Source: Haloquadratum walsbyi J07HQW1
GTDB taxonomy: Archaea > Halobacteriota > Halobacteria > Halobacteriales > Haloferacaceae
Assembly (NCBI GenBank): GCA_000415965.1
Contig: KE356560.1
Coordinates: forward strand, 1,362,369 to 1,426,368
Direction of reading: 5' to 3'
DNA length: 64,000 nt
Made by a program: the position numbers and the translations under genes. The notes under the pieces were generated by a model that saw nothing but the letters and a program-made list of their open reading frames with translations, was not told the origin of the DNA and did no database searches. Of the stretch, positions 44,590 through 52,650 are shown piece after piece; the stretch's first letter is position 1, and the number at the start of each line of letters is the position of its first letter.

Positions 44590-45213
44590 TCAAACCGTTC
44601 GACTAAGAGCTGTCTGGAGGTGGTCATCCTCGGGGATAGCGTGCCCGTCCGCATACCCATTGAGTTTCGCAGCGGCAGGTGATTCTCGCAATGTTTCATC
44701 ATCATACCCAATCTCGTCGAATACATCCGATAGTGTTGGGTCGGTACGGAGGCTGTGTTTTTGATGATAATCCTCGGCAGGATAGAACCGCAAGAGACGT
44801 TCAATGCGGGTGCCAATCGCGTCAGCAACAAACCCTCGCTCTGAGAGGAAGACACTGAGCGTTTCTTGCTGTTCTGATGTCGCCGGTAAAATAATATTTT
44901 GATACTGTGTTTTGCTTGTCTGATAATTTGGTCGATGATTCTCAAAAGCTCGGCTCAACAGTTCCTGATATGAGAGGACTGTAGGATTATACTCAACCTG
45001 GAAAACCTCAGTATGATCTCCAAGATCGTGATACGTTGGATCAGACTTCCTCCCACCAGCGTAGCCGACTCGTGTCCGGATAACGCCCTCAACGGCGCCG
45101 AATTGCGCCTCCGGTCCCCAGAAACATCCCAGTCCGAAGGTTGCAGTCTCAGTCTTGTCGCGACCCAGCGCGGTACGGTCATACTCCTTAATAAGCGTTG
45201 GTGTGAGTGTCAC
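44590..45213 (-). CDS. msrA: Peptide-methionine (S)-S-oxide reductase MsrA
   Basis: Reduces the S-epimer of methionine sulfoxide in proteins. The catalytic motif GLGCFWGPEAQFGAVEGV has the nucleophilic Cys at about 30. VGYAGGRKSDPTYHDLGDHT and EVFQVEYNP are conserved family blocks, and ENHRPNYQTSKTQYQ follows. There is no CxxC recycling pair in the C-terminus, so an external thioredoxin-like reductant is expected. The length (207) is slightly longer than the usual ~180 because of an acidic tail. The start is GTG. It lies 39 bases downstream of msrB on the same strand, so both epimer-specific enzymes probably share an operon. Confidence 0.95.
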   Translation of the reverse strand: MTLTPTLIKEYDRTALGRDKTETATFGLGCFWGPEAQFGAVEGVIRTRVGYAGGRKSDPTYHDLGDHTEVFQVEYNPTVLSYQELLSRAFENHRPNYQTSKTQYQNIILPATSEQQETLSVFLSERGFVADAIGTRIERLLRFYPAEDYHQKHSLRTDPTLSDVFDEIGYDDETLRESPAAAKLNGYADGHAIPEDDHLQTALSRTV

Positions 45214-45252
45214 AAATTGTCATAAGGGTTAATTTCAATCAAGCATCACTAC

Positions 45253-45663
45253 TCACTCTTCGTCGAAATTGAGCGCTTTCCCATTGATACAGTAGCGTTT
45301 TCCTGTTGGCTCTGGTCCATCATCGAAGACATGACCCAGGTGACCCTCACATGTACTACAGATGACCTCGGTTCGAACTCTTCCATGACTACGGTCAACT
45401 CGTGTCTCAACGGCATCCGTGTCGGCAGGAGCCCAGAAACTCGGCCATCCGGTCCCAGACTCAAACTTCTCGTCTGACTGGAATAACTCCGATTGACAAC
45501 CTGCACATCGGAATACGCCGTCTTCGGTCACCTTCAGTAGATCTGATGTGCCTGCACGCTCTGTCCCTTCTTCGCGTAGAATATGATATTCGTCTTCATC
45601 GAGAACTTCACGCCACGCTTCATCGCTTTCCGGCACGTCTTCGACGGTACGATTTTCGGACAT
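45253..45663 (-). CDS. msrB: Peptide-methionine (R)-S-oxide reductase MsrB
   Basis: Reduces the R-epimer of methionine sulfoxide. The zinc-binding pairs CAGC and CSTC are present, SGTGWPSFWAP is the substrate loop, GHVFDDGPEPTGKRYCING holds the catalytic Cys near the C-terminus, and HLGHVF is conserved. Length 136 is normal. ATG at 45,663 is chosen. A longer frame from 45,723 would add a repetitive MNINMNINVNV stretch encoded by a hexamer tract, which is probably non-coding. First gene of the msrBA pair. Confidence 0.95.
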   Translation of the reverse strand: MSENRTVEDVPESDEAWREVLDEDEYHILREEGTERAGTSDLLKVTEDGVFRCAGCQSELFQSDEKFESGTGWPSFWAPADTDAVETRVDRSHGRVRTEVICSTCEGHLGHVFDDGPEPTGKRYCINGKALNFDEE

Positions 45664-45688
45664 ATCGTTTATATAGATCTTGAAATGC

Positions 45689-45727
45689 TTGACGTTGACG
45701 TTGATGTTCATGTTTATATTCATATTA
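45689..45727. repeat. Hexamer tract upstream of msrB
   Basis: GTTGAC/GTTGAT/GTTCAT/GTTTAT/ATTCAT units at period 6 end about 25 bases before the msrB ATG, in the promoter or 5' leader region. The gradual change along the run resembles decayed slippage repeats. Confidence 0.6.
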
Positions 45728-45801
45728 GGGTGTCAGAGAAGAGTTGTCACGGTGTATATTTCACGATCTCACAGCCGAGTCAACCGTGAAAGTCTGCGTG
45801 G

Positions 45802-45966
45802 TTATTGTTTCCCGCTTTTATCATCAATGCCGATGAATGCAGAAGGAGGATTTTCGTTCTCGAAATACGATCGAAGGGCGAGTTTTGTCCCGAGATAGGA
45901 CGCTCCAACGAGGACGGCGAAAACGATTGGGAGCCAGAAGAGAACGAAAGCAAATTGATTAACCAT
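45802..45966 (-). CDS. Small single-span membrane protein (54 residues)
   Basis: A short frame from ATG 45,966 to a stop at 45,802. It has one clear hydrophobic span at residues 5-24 (FAFVLFWLPIVFAVLVGASY), then a basic-to-polar tail (LGTKLALRSYFENENPPSA). Protein-like composition and a usual start in an AT-rich upstream setting favour a real gene. The longer overlapping minus frame in another phase looks random. It could belong to the msrBA transcript (139 bases before msrB). Function unknown. Confidence 0.5.
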   Translation of the reverse strand: MVNQFAFVLFWLPIVFAVLVGASYLGTKLALRSYFENENPPSAFIGIDDKSGKQ

Positions 45967-46336
45967 AGCAAGTGCTCACGTCTGTTTCTGATAGCTCTTC
46001 TGAATAGCTGCAATTGAGGTCTACGTTGACTGCACTCAGCGACTCCAGCTCGGGTGTGTGAAGTCTTCGATGACATCCTCTTCACATTCGTGTTTATGTT
46101 GATATACTGGCAGGACTCCACGAGTTTAGTCGCCGAGGAATATCAGAGATAGGCACCGAGCATCATACCTGTGATATGACGCATGATAGTGTGGAACTCA
46201 GTGCACAATCGGTAATCCGAAATATGAAATGTGTGCTTACCGCTTGTTCGAATTGCGGTTTAGATTTAATACTGAGAGGGTAAAATTATCTGAGGGCATC
46301 GACATCACCATGCTCGCGTTCGTATTCCTTTCGGAG

Positions 46337-46642
46337 TCATTCCATCTCGCTCTGTACCCAGTTAGCGAATGAGTCGATAATATCAGCCTCATCAAACCGC
46401 TCAATACAGGGCACATCATTTGTGTGCTTTTCAGCGAGCTGTTTTTCCAATTCTGGGTACCGTTCTGCGGTTGTTTTGGCGAATAAAACAGCCTCCTCAT
46501 CATCTTCATACATTTCACCTTCCCATCGATACGTGGAGTTGCAATTCATAATATTCACGCATGCGGCTAATCGCTCCTCAACGAGAAATTTGGCTAGCTC
46601 ACTTGCAGTCTCCCTTGGGGCTGTAATATATACAGTCGACAT
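46337..46642 (-). CDS. cutA: CutA-type divalent-ion tolerance protein
   Basis: A compact 101-residue trimeric protein. It begins MSTVYITAPRETASELAKFL and contains VEERLAACVNIMNCNSTYRW, the hallmark CutA block with its conserved Cys and Trp. EAVLFAKTTAERYPELEKQL and VPCIERFDEADIIDSFANWV complete the family. Length matches other CutA1 proteins (about 105). The function of CutA is debated (metal tolerance, signalling). It lies alone between msr genes and a PAS protein; no shared operon is apparent. Confidence 0.9.
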   Translation of the reverse strand: MSTVYITAPRETASELAKFLVEERLAACVNIMNCNSTYRWEGEMYEDDEEAVLFAKTTAERYPELEKQLAEKHTNDVPCIERFDEADIIDSFANWVQSEME

Positions 46643-46891
46643 CGTTCAAATAACAGTCTCGCTTCAATTAAAATTCGGTGGATACCAAACGGATATTTCT
46701 TGTTGTGCCGTACTGAGCACTTCTTGACACGGCTCACAACCATGGACTGTCTTCGTACGCGCATCTGAGTCAGCGAAATCTAGTATTCAACTCGAACTCG
46801 AACTTGATCAGACACTCATCTCGGGTGGATAAAACACGCCACTACCACCACTTCTGTCGGTGACATCCTCTTACCGCTGCCCCGCACCAAT
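46643..46891. other. Intergenic with a CTCGAA hexamer tract
   Basis: A short AACTCG period-6 run at about 46,789-46,806; nothing else recognised. Confidence 0.4.
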
Positions 46892-47320
46892 TTAGAGAAA
46901 TCCGTTTGTCAGCGGGTCATCGCTCATATCACGCTGGATGGAAATCCAGTGTGTGACACCTGCATCTTCGGTCGGCTTGAGTGCATCAACTGACCACCGA
47001 ACTTTGTATGCTTCACCGCTTTTTCGATAATTCGTTGTTTCGCCGATAAAGTGCCCCTCCTCAGAGAGACTTTGTGTCAGCTTGTCAATCACGTGCTCGC
47101 TGGTTTCCTCACCCTGTAACATCTTTGGAGTCTCCCCGAGAGCCTCCTGTTTTGAATATCCAGTCATCTGCTCGAAGTATTTGTTTACAAATAGAATCTC
47201 CTCTTCTGGTTTTTCGTGTGCAGGACCAGCTGTGATCATAATACACTCTGGGTAGTGGTCGAGAATCCACCCGAACGTTCCATCATCACTGACCTCTGAA
47301 ACCATTTCTTCGTAATCCAT
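46892..47320 (-). CDS. Stand-alone PAS-domain protein
   Basis: A single PAS domain of 142 residues from ATG 47,320. FGWILDHYPECIMITAG is the first strand and helix, ILFVNKYFEQMTGYSKQEALGETPKMLQG the PAS core, and GEAYKVRWSVDALKPTE with WISIQRDMSDDP the closing strands and PAC motif. The layout resembles LOV/short PAS proteins, but the photoactive Cys of GRNCRFLQ is replaced (GETPKMLQG), so a flavin adduct is unlikely. A TATA-like GTTATAAGA at 47,348-47,356 supports this start over 47,419. There is no output domain; it may act on a partner kinase. Confidence 0.8.
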   Translation of the reverse strand: MDYEEMVSEVSDDGTFGWILDHYPECIMITAGPAHEKPEEEILFVNKYFEQMTGYSKQEALGETPKMLQGEETSEHVIDKLTQSLSEEGHFIGETTNYRKSGEAYKVRWSVDALKPTEDAGVTHWISIQRDMSDDPLTNGFL

Positions 47321-47347
47321 TATCGCGATAGCATTAATGTACCGCGC

Positions 47348-47356
47348 TCTTATAAC
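47348..47356 (-). promoter_or_regulatory. TATA-like box for the PAS protein
   Basis: TTATAAGA on the minus strand lies 28-36 bases before ATG 47,320 and decides that start. Confidence 0.45.
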
Positions 47357-47938
47357 ATACTGGATGGTCATGTGACGATGCTCTCTCCGGATTATTACTC
47401 CTGTGAGACAATTAGACAACCCGGTATGGTGGACTGTTTATTATGATTCTGCAATCACCATAGATAGTTACTGTCTCTGATAAATACAATGACAGGGTTG
47501 ATCAATTGAGGAGGATGCAAGTGATACCCCCTTGCTCAAGGAACACAATAATCGCGGGTAGTGTCAGTCTAACCTGCAAGCGGATCCCAGGTGATGCGTA
47601 ATAATGACGAATCTGATTCGATAATATGAATTGAGACACCGCTGACCAAAATACATGAGATTTATATATAATTGCACCAGTTTAGATGTGTCTTCGATGG
47701 TTATACTACTAATTCGCACCACAAAATATGTTAAGTCACCGAATTTGATAACAATTATATCTAATTGATCATTTTTTATCGATGACGACTCACAATAACC
47801 GTCTCAGAAACGAGTATGATGTGTGGATTACTCACGCAGTCAGGACATGTGGCTGCTGAACAACATTGGATATGGGCTTTGGAATCAGACAGTATCACAA
47901 TCATATACGCTCAGCTACAAGACGAATCGAACGATATC
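47357..47938. other. Gene-free interval
   Basis: AT-rich; no gene recognised. Confidence 0.35.
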
Positions 47939-48010
47939 TGTGAACCTGCCTCGGGGTCATATCAGTATCAAATCCCCGAGGCAGTCGCCTTGAGAATCTG
48001 TACAGGCTGT
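47939..48010 (-). mobile_element. Hairpin terminus of a tnpB-type element (GTGAACC family), orphan
   Basis: CTGCCTCGGGG (47,946-47,956) and CCCCGAGGCAG (47,974-47,984) form the same 11-bp stem as at 41,556, and the shared flank continues CCTTGAGAATCTGTACA. Two copies with shared flanks show this is a dispersed element rather than a local terminator. Confidence 0.6.
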
Positions 48011-48143
48011 CAAGCGACTGCCATAGGGCTTGAGTTGTGGTGAGGTGAGTTCACAATTGTTTTTCAGTACCCATATGGAATGTCTGATGAGAGATAAAAA
48101 ATTACGGAACTCTGGGCTGACGGTGAAACAGTACAGTGCGATC

Positions 48144-48163
48144 TGGTTCAGTTCAGTTCAGTT
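48144..48163. repeat. GTTCA pentamer tract
   Basis: About four units of GTTCA directly at the 3' end of the following minus-strand gene; its last codons overlap the tract. Confidence 0.55.
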
Positions 48164-50086
48164 CCCTGTCGACCGCACAGGAAGTTCGATATGAGTTGCA
48201 TGCTCACTGCTGTGGTGGACAGTATTCTCAGCAACCCGCGAGTTGGTGTCACCATACAATCTGCCACCAGTGTTTTGATTCACATCGAATCGCGGCCAAT
48301 TTGATGAGGAGATATCAACTCGGATTCGGTGATCCTGCTTAAATCGATTAGCGGTATCATATGGCTCCATATAAAACTCATAGATGACACCGGGGTCAAG
48401 TAAATCCGGCTCTTGTCGATATCCACGATATCGACCTCGGCAGATAGAATCTGATATATTGAGCGCATATCCATCAGGGTGTGTTTCACTTGCTGGATAC
48501 TCGTCAATGAGCTTCGCGGTGAAGTCGGTGTCTTGACCGTCAGTTTCTCCATAGATACGAACACGAATTGGCCCAGCGATATCTACTGGCTGCTCAAGCG
48601 GCGGTGTTCGGAACGTAAGCACATCGTCACGGTCAGCGAGTGGACCATACGGTGGAGTGGCACCGAAGGTATCTTGATCTGTCCGTTGGTCATATCCCCC
48701 TCGACCTGCGAAATCAATGATATTCCGGTCGCCAAGAGGGTGTGCTCGAACAGATTCGTCTCGCGGTTCATATGTGAGATATGAGGATGTGTTCCCGCCG
48801 ATCGTCGGCACAGGATCTGTGGGATCAAAATTGAATGTTGTTGCGGACACGTCGGCTTCTGGCTTCGTGGTCGATAATGTCCCATCATTATGGATATAAT
48901 ATCGAGTCATCTCAGTCCCCTCAGGAGGCCACCTGTCAGCATCCCGCCACTCACCACCGTGAAAGAGTAATCCATCATCGGTGCGATGACCATTGCCGGT
49001 TCCCATGAGGAAGTACTCGACACGTGGTTGGTCTTCCCACCCATCCCCATCCCCAAGATACTGATCAAAGAAGCGTAGTCGCGTTTCGCGGTACTTCCGA
49101 GCGGCTGCATCACCAAACGCGAGATCTCCAGCCGTCGGATGCTCCCATGACAATGGTGGAAACAACAGAGCCTCGCTATGATCATGCCCTCCTGGCAGTC
49201 GTGCTAGATGCGTCCATGGTCCCATAAGGAGATAATGATCGGCATCCTTTCGATCCCCGAGTCCAACGAAATTATCACAGGTCGCGCCGGTATATGAATC
49301 ATACCACCCACCGGCGTACACTGTCGGGACATCTGCTGAGTTATCATAGTGACGTTCAAAATTGAGACCAGGATTCTGCCAGAGCTCGGCGCTTGCATTT
49401 CCGGTTTCCATGATATCGAACGTCCACTGCTCATAGCTTGGAAGTGTCGCAAGCGGAGACTCACCACGTTCGATTGGACTGTCTGTCAGAATTTCACGAA
49501 CATCCACATCTGCAAACTGTTGTTGTATCTCAGGGTCAGCAAGCGATTCATGAGCGAATCCACTTCCAAGCGTGAGTGCCCAACAAAGCCACCGCAACTC
49601 GAATGCTCCGTTATGACGAAATGTCTTTTTTCGGCCGTTTGCTGCGCCCATGTTTACGAACATGCCCGCGAGATTATCTGGATCCTGTGTGGCAAGTGCA
49701 TTCTGAACCCATGCTCCATATGATGTTCCAAGTGTCGCTACCTGACCGTCGCAGTACTCACGCTGGGAGAGCCAATCAACAGTATCAGCCCCATCCTTGG
49801 CCTCACTAGTATGAATGTAAAAGTCACCGTCGCTATCGAATCGACCCCGGACATCTTGAATCGCGACCACATATCCCCGGGAGGCGTACCATTCACCATG
49901 ACGAAGGCGACCACCGGTGCGGTCATATGGTGTTCGATCAAGTAACACCGGTTTTGGATCATCGACTGGGTCACCCGTCTGTGGATCTGCAGGGCGATAA
50001 ATATCTGTTGCGAGTTCTGTTCCGTCTCTTGTTTCAATACGAACATCCAATTCTGCATGTACATCATATCCCGACTGTGAAGCCAT
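48158..50086 (-). CDS. CocE/NonD-family alpha/beta hydrolase (X-Pro dipeptidyl-peptidase type)
   Basis: A 642-residue serine hydrolase of the cocaine esterase / X-Pro dipeptidyl-peptidase group. The N-terminal beta strands begin ETRDGTELATDIYRP, the family signature. VVAIQDVRGRFDSDGDFY leads to the oxyanion segment, and the nucleophile is Ser at about 122 in LGTSYGAWVQ. LLMGPWTHLARL carries the catalytic His. The C-terminal jelly-roll (PVDIAGPIRVRIYGETDG ... RIRVDISSSNWPRFDVN) is typical. The substrate could be an ester, amide or peptide. ATG at 50,086 is preferred; an in-frame ATG at 50,113 adds nine residues. No signal peptide. Unlinked to the purine/pyrimidine-like genes beyond it. Confidence 0.9.
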   Translation of the reverse strand: MASQSGYDVHAELDVRIETRDGTELATDIYRPADPQTGDPVDDPKPVLLDRTPYDRTGGRLRHGEWYASRGYVVAIQDVRGRFDSDGDFYIHTSEAKDGADTVDWLSQREYCDGQVATLGTSYGAWVQNALATQDPDNLAGMFVNMGAANGRKKTFRHNGAFELRWLCWALTLGSGFAHESLADPEIQQQFADVDVREILTDSPIERGESPLATLPSYEQWTFDIMETGNASAELWQNPGLNFERHYDNSADVPTVYAGGWYDSYTGATCDNFVGLGDRKDADHYLLMGPWTHLARLPGGHDHSEALLFPPLSWEHPTAGDLAFGDAAARKYRETRLRFFDQYLGDGDGWEDQPRVEYFLMGTGNGHRTDDGLLFHGGEWRDADRWPPEGTEMTRYYIHNDGTLSTTKPEADVSATTFNFDPTDPVPTIGGNTSSYLTYEPRDESVRAHPLGDRNIIDFAGRGGYDQRTDQDTFGATPPYGPLADRDDVLTFRTPPLEQPVDIAGPIRVRIYGETDGQDTDFTAKLIDEYPASETHPDGYALNISDSICRGRYRGYRQEPDLLDPGVIYEFYMEPYDTANRFKQDHRIRVDISSSNWPRFDVNQNTGGRLYGDTNSRVAENTVHHSSEHATHIELPVRSTGN

Positions 50087-50369
50087 GTGCTGAGCAAGCG
50101 GTATAACCAACAAATAAGTTACGCAATTGAGGGTATTATCTGATTCGAGTAACTCTGCGAGTAATCCATCTACCGAAGCGTCCAGAATCTAAATAAATTA
50201 ACTACTCGGGAGTGCTCACTCACTATCTAATATTAGACAATTTATATTAAATATGATATATCGACCATCGTATTGGATTCTCTCAGTGTGAGTCTGTTTT
50301 TCTATCAGTTCACTACTTTTATGTGACGATGAGTCGATATCATCGACACTCATTCGTCTGGATATCTAC
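50087..50369. other. Intergenic
   Basis: No gene recognised; very AT-rich between 50,200 and 50,280, the divergent promoter region. Confidence 0.35.
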
Positions 50370-50428
50370 AGGCGGAGCAGGCCGAGTGCCTCGGGGCTTT
50401 GATGTGATGTGACCCCGAGGCGGTTCAC
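50370..50428 (+). mobile_element. Hairpin terminus of a tnpB-type element (GTGAACC family), plus orientation
   Basis: GCCTCGGGG (50,388-50,396) pairs with CCCCGAGGC (50,413-50,421) and is followed by GGTTCAC. It is the inverted counterpart of the 41.5- and 47.9-kb copies, about 120 bases before the permease start. Confidence 0.6.
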
Positions 50429-50551
50429 TACTGTTCATCTCGATAAGCGAGCATATTTCGCCACCAGATTTTTATCCCTGTTTACTAATCTGTTGACATC
50501 GGGAACGCACGAGTGTGTGTGACTATCACATAAATTTGTTCCGATACGATC

Positions 50552-52084
50552 ATGTCTGAAGAAAATAAAAGTAATAACGCTGAGACCGATGGCGGAATGG
50601 TGACGTATGGTATTGAAGATAAACCACCCCTCCCACAGTCGATTTTGCTTGGGACACAACATTGGCTGACAATGGTTGGTTCAACAATCGCTATCCCGCT
50701 GGTTTTAGCCGGTGCGCTTGGATTCAATGCATCACAGACTGCACAACTTGTCGGGACATTTTTTGTTGTTTCTGGTGTTGCAACGCTGGCACAGACCACC
50801 ATTGGGAATAAATATCCGATTGTTCAAGGTGGAACATTCTCAATGCTTGGTCCTGCTCTGGCGATTATTGGCGTTCTCGCTTCCAGCAATGCTGCACCGA
50901 CAGTAATGATGCGAGAACTCCAGGGGGCTATTATTGTTGCTGGCGCACTAGAGGTGCTCATTGGCTATCTTGGCATTTTTGGGCGACTCAAACGATACAT
51001 TGGACCCTCTGTCATTGCAGTGGTCATTGCACTTATTGGATTAGCGCTTATCGGCGTTCCACAAATCACAAGTGCTTCACAAAATTGGTATCTCGCCGGA
51101 TTGACACTCACCCTTATCGTGCTATTCTCACAGTATATTGATCGTTACTCCTGGGTATTCAATCTCTTTCCGGTGTTATTGGGACTTGGACTCGCCTACT
51201 TGATCGCGGTTGTTCTTTCGGTCACGGGAGTTGTGAATATTGTGAGTTTCGGTTCCATTGCGAGCGCACCACCGGTGCGTGCAATCACTCCCTTCCAGTG
51301 GGGCACACCGCTTTTTACTACCTCGTTCGCGGCGGGAATGATTGCAGGGATGCTTGCCTCGGCGATCGAAAGCTTTGGGGATTATCATTCTGTTGCCCGG
51401 ATGGCTGGTGAGGGTGCACCCAACTCTCGGCGAGTGAATCACGGTCTCGGCATGGAAGGATTGGGGAACGTGTTTGCGGGAATCATGGGAACGGGCAACG
51501 GCTCTACATCATATACCGAGAATGTCGGTGCGATTGGGATTACTGGTGTCGCCTCTCGATATGTCGTCCAGATTGGTGCTGTTGTCATGATTTTGGTCGG
51601 ATACATCGGATACTTTGGTGCTTTCGTCACTACCATTCCGAGCGCTATTGTTGGTGGACTCTTTTTAGCGATGTTTGCACAGATTGTCGGCGTTGGACTT
51701 TCACAGCTTCAACACGTCGATATGAATCAAAACCGGAATATATTCGTTGTCGGCTTCGGGTTGTTTGCTGGTCTCTCGATCCCACGATATATGAATGGGT
51801 TAGAATCCGGCGCCTTGGAAGCTGGTCTCGCAAATGTGCCGGTATTAGGAGCAGTTCTTGGAATTCCGGAAGTTGCCCAAACGCTAAGTATCATTCTTGG
51901 AACCCAAATTGCCGTTGGCGGTATTGCGGCGTTCATTCTTGATAATACAATTCCCGGTACTGATGAAGAGCGTGGTCTTACCGCTTGGGGAGAGATCACC
52001 GAGGATGACGACGCATTCCAGCCATCATATGAACGTCTGCTTTCAAGCGGTGACACGACAGATCGAGAGATTGCTGATGACTGA
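50552..52084 (+). CDS. Uracil/xanthine permease, NCS2 family
   Basis: A 510-residue nucleobase:cation symporter with about 12-14 spans. QGGTFSMLGPALA near residue 91 and ASAIESFGDYHSVARMAG near 270-286 are NCS2 (NAT) hallmarks, and GMEGLGNVFAGIMGTGNGSTSYTENVGAIGITGVASR is the conserved loop after it. The Glu in ESFGDYHS is the substrate-binding residue in this family. The uptake substrate is a uracil- or purine-type base. The gene begins the plus-strand catabolic run and is followed by a small membrane protein after 61 bases and by the dihydropyrimidinase-like gene. Confidence 0.92.
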   Translation: MSEENKSNNAETDGGMVTYGIEDKPPLPQSILLGTQHWLTMVGSTIAIPLVLAGALGFNASQTAQLVGTFFVVSGVATLAQTTIGNKYPIVQGGTFSMLGPALAIIGVLASSNAAPTVMMRELQGAIIVAGALEVLIGYLGIFGRLKRYIGPSVIAVVIALIGLALIGVPQITSASQNWYLAGLTLTLIVLFSQYIDRYSWVFNLFPVLLGLGLAYLIAVVLSVTGVVNIVSFGSIASAPPVRAITPFQWGTPLFTTSFAAGMIAGMLASAIESFGDYHSVARMAGEGAPNSRRVNHGLGMEGLGNVFAGIMGTGNGSTSYTENVGAIGITGVASRYVVQIGAVVMILVGYIGYFGAFVTTIPSAIVGGLFLAMFAQIVGVGLSQLQHVDMNQNRNIFVVGFGLFAGLSIPRYMNGLESGALEAGLANVPVLGAVLGIPEVAQTLSIILGTQIAVGGIAAFILDNTIPGTDEERGLTAWGEITEDDDAFQPSYERLLSSGDTTDREIADD

Positions 52085-52145
52085 TTGATACCCGTATCAG
52101 GTATTCAAAATGAAATGGTAAGTGTCTGTGCTGTAGGTCAAAATC

Positions 52146-52598
52146 ATGAGTACGAACAGCTACGAAAAAGAAACGAATCAACAGAATGATACGTTAGAAC
52201 CCAATGTCGACGACACAGCAATTACGGAGATGCCTCTGCGGTCTTCTGGGTGGGTTGGTTACTCTGACGATGCGATATTCATCAATGATGACGAATGGAA
52301 AAAAGTAAACAAAGAGGATATTGCTGAGATTGGGCTTCGGACACTCCAGTGGGATATCGCAGTCATGAGTCTCCTACTTGTGGGCGTTGGAGGATATGTC
52401 ATGCTGACGCGGAATCCACTCATTGGGCTTTGTTTCGCTTTAGTCGGTCTTGGGAGTCTTTATCGAACGTACACCCATCGACAAGCATTGGTCATTCAAC
52501 TGCAGAACTATCAAAAGCCAATAACGGTTCACCCGGCGTCGCCGAAGCTGTGTTATGAACAGTTAGCTGAGACAACCGAATTACATCAGGTCCGATGA
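52146..52598 (+). CDS. Hypothetical membrane protein between permease and amidohydrolase
   Basis: A 150-residue protein, family not recognised. Polar first half (GWVGYSDDAIFINDDEWKKV), two hydrophobic segments at about 72-90 (DIAVMSLLLVGVGGYVML) and 95-110, then a polar tail (VHPASPKLCYEQLAETTE). It sits between the permease (61 bases) and the amidohydrolase (52 bases) in the same direction, so it is likely part of that operon. Perhaps an accessory to the transporter. Confidence 0.6.
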   Translation: MSTNSYEKETNQQNDTLEPNVDDTAITEMPLRSSGWVGYSDDAIFINDDEWKKVNKEDIAEIGLRTLQWDIAVMSLLLVGVGGYVMLTRNPLIGLCFALVGLGSLYRTYTHRQALVIQLQNYQKPITVHPASPKLCYEQLAETTELHQVR

Positions 52599-52650
52599 TT
52601 GCAATCGCACGGTAGTATTAAGTTACTCGGACCGAATCGAGAGATGGATA

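Noticed and set aside
44106-44593. Frames of 100-143 residues on both strands, one with several Cys pairs
   Set aside because: The Cys pattern comes from a repetitive period-6 sequence; there is no start context and both strands are open, so this is compositional.
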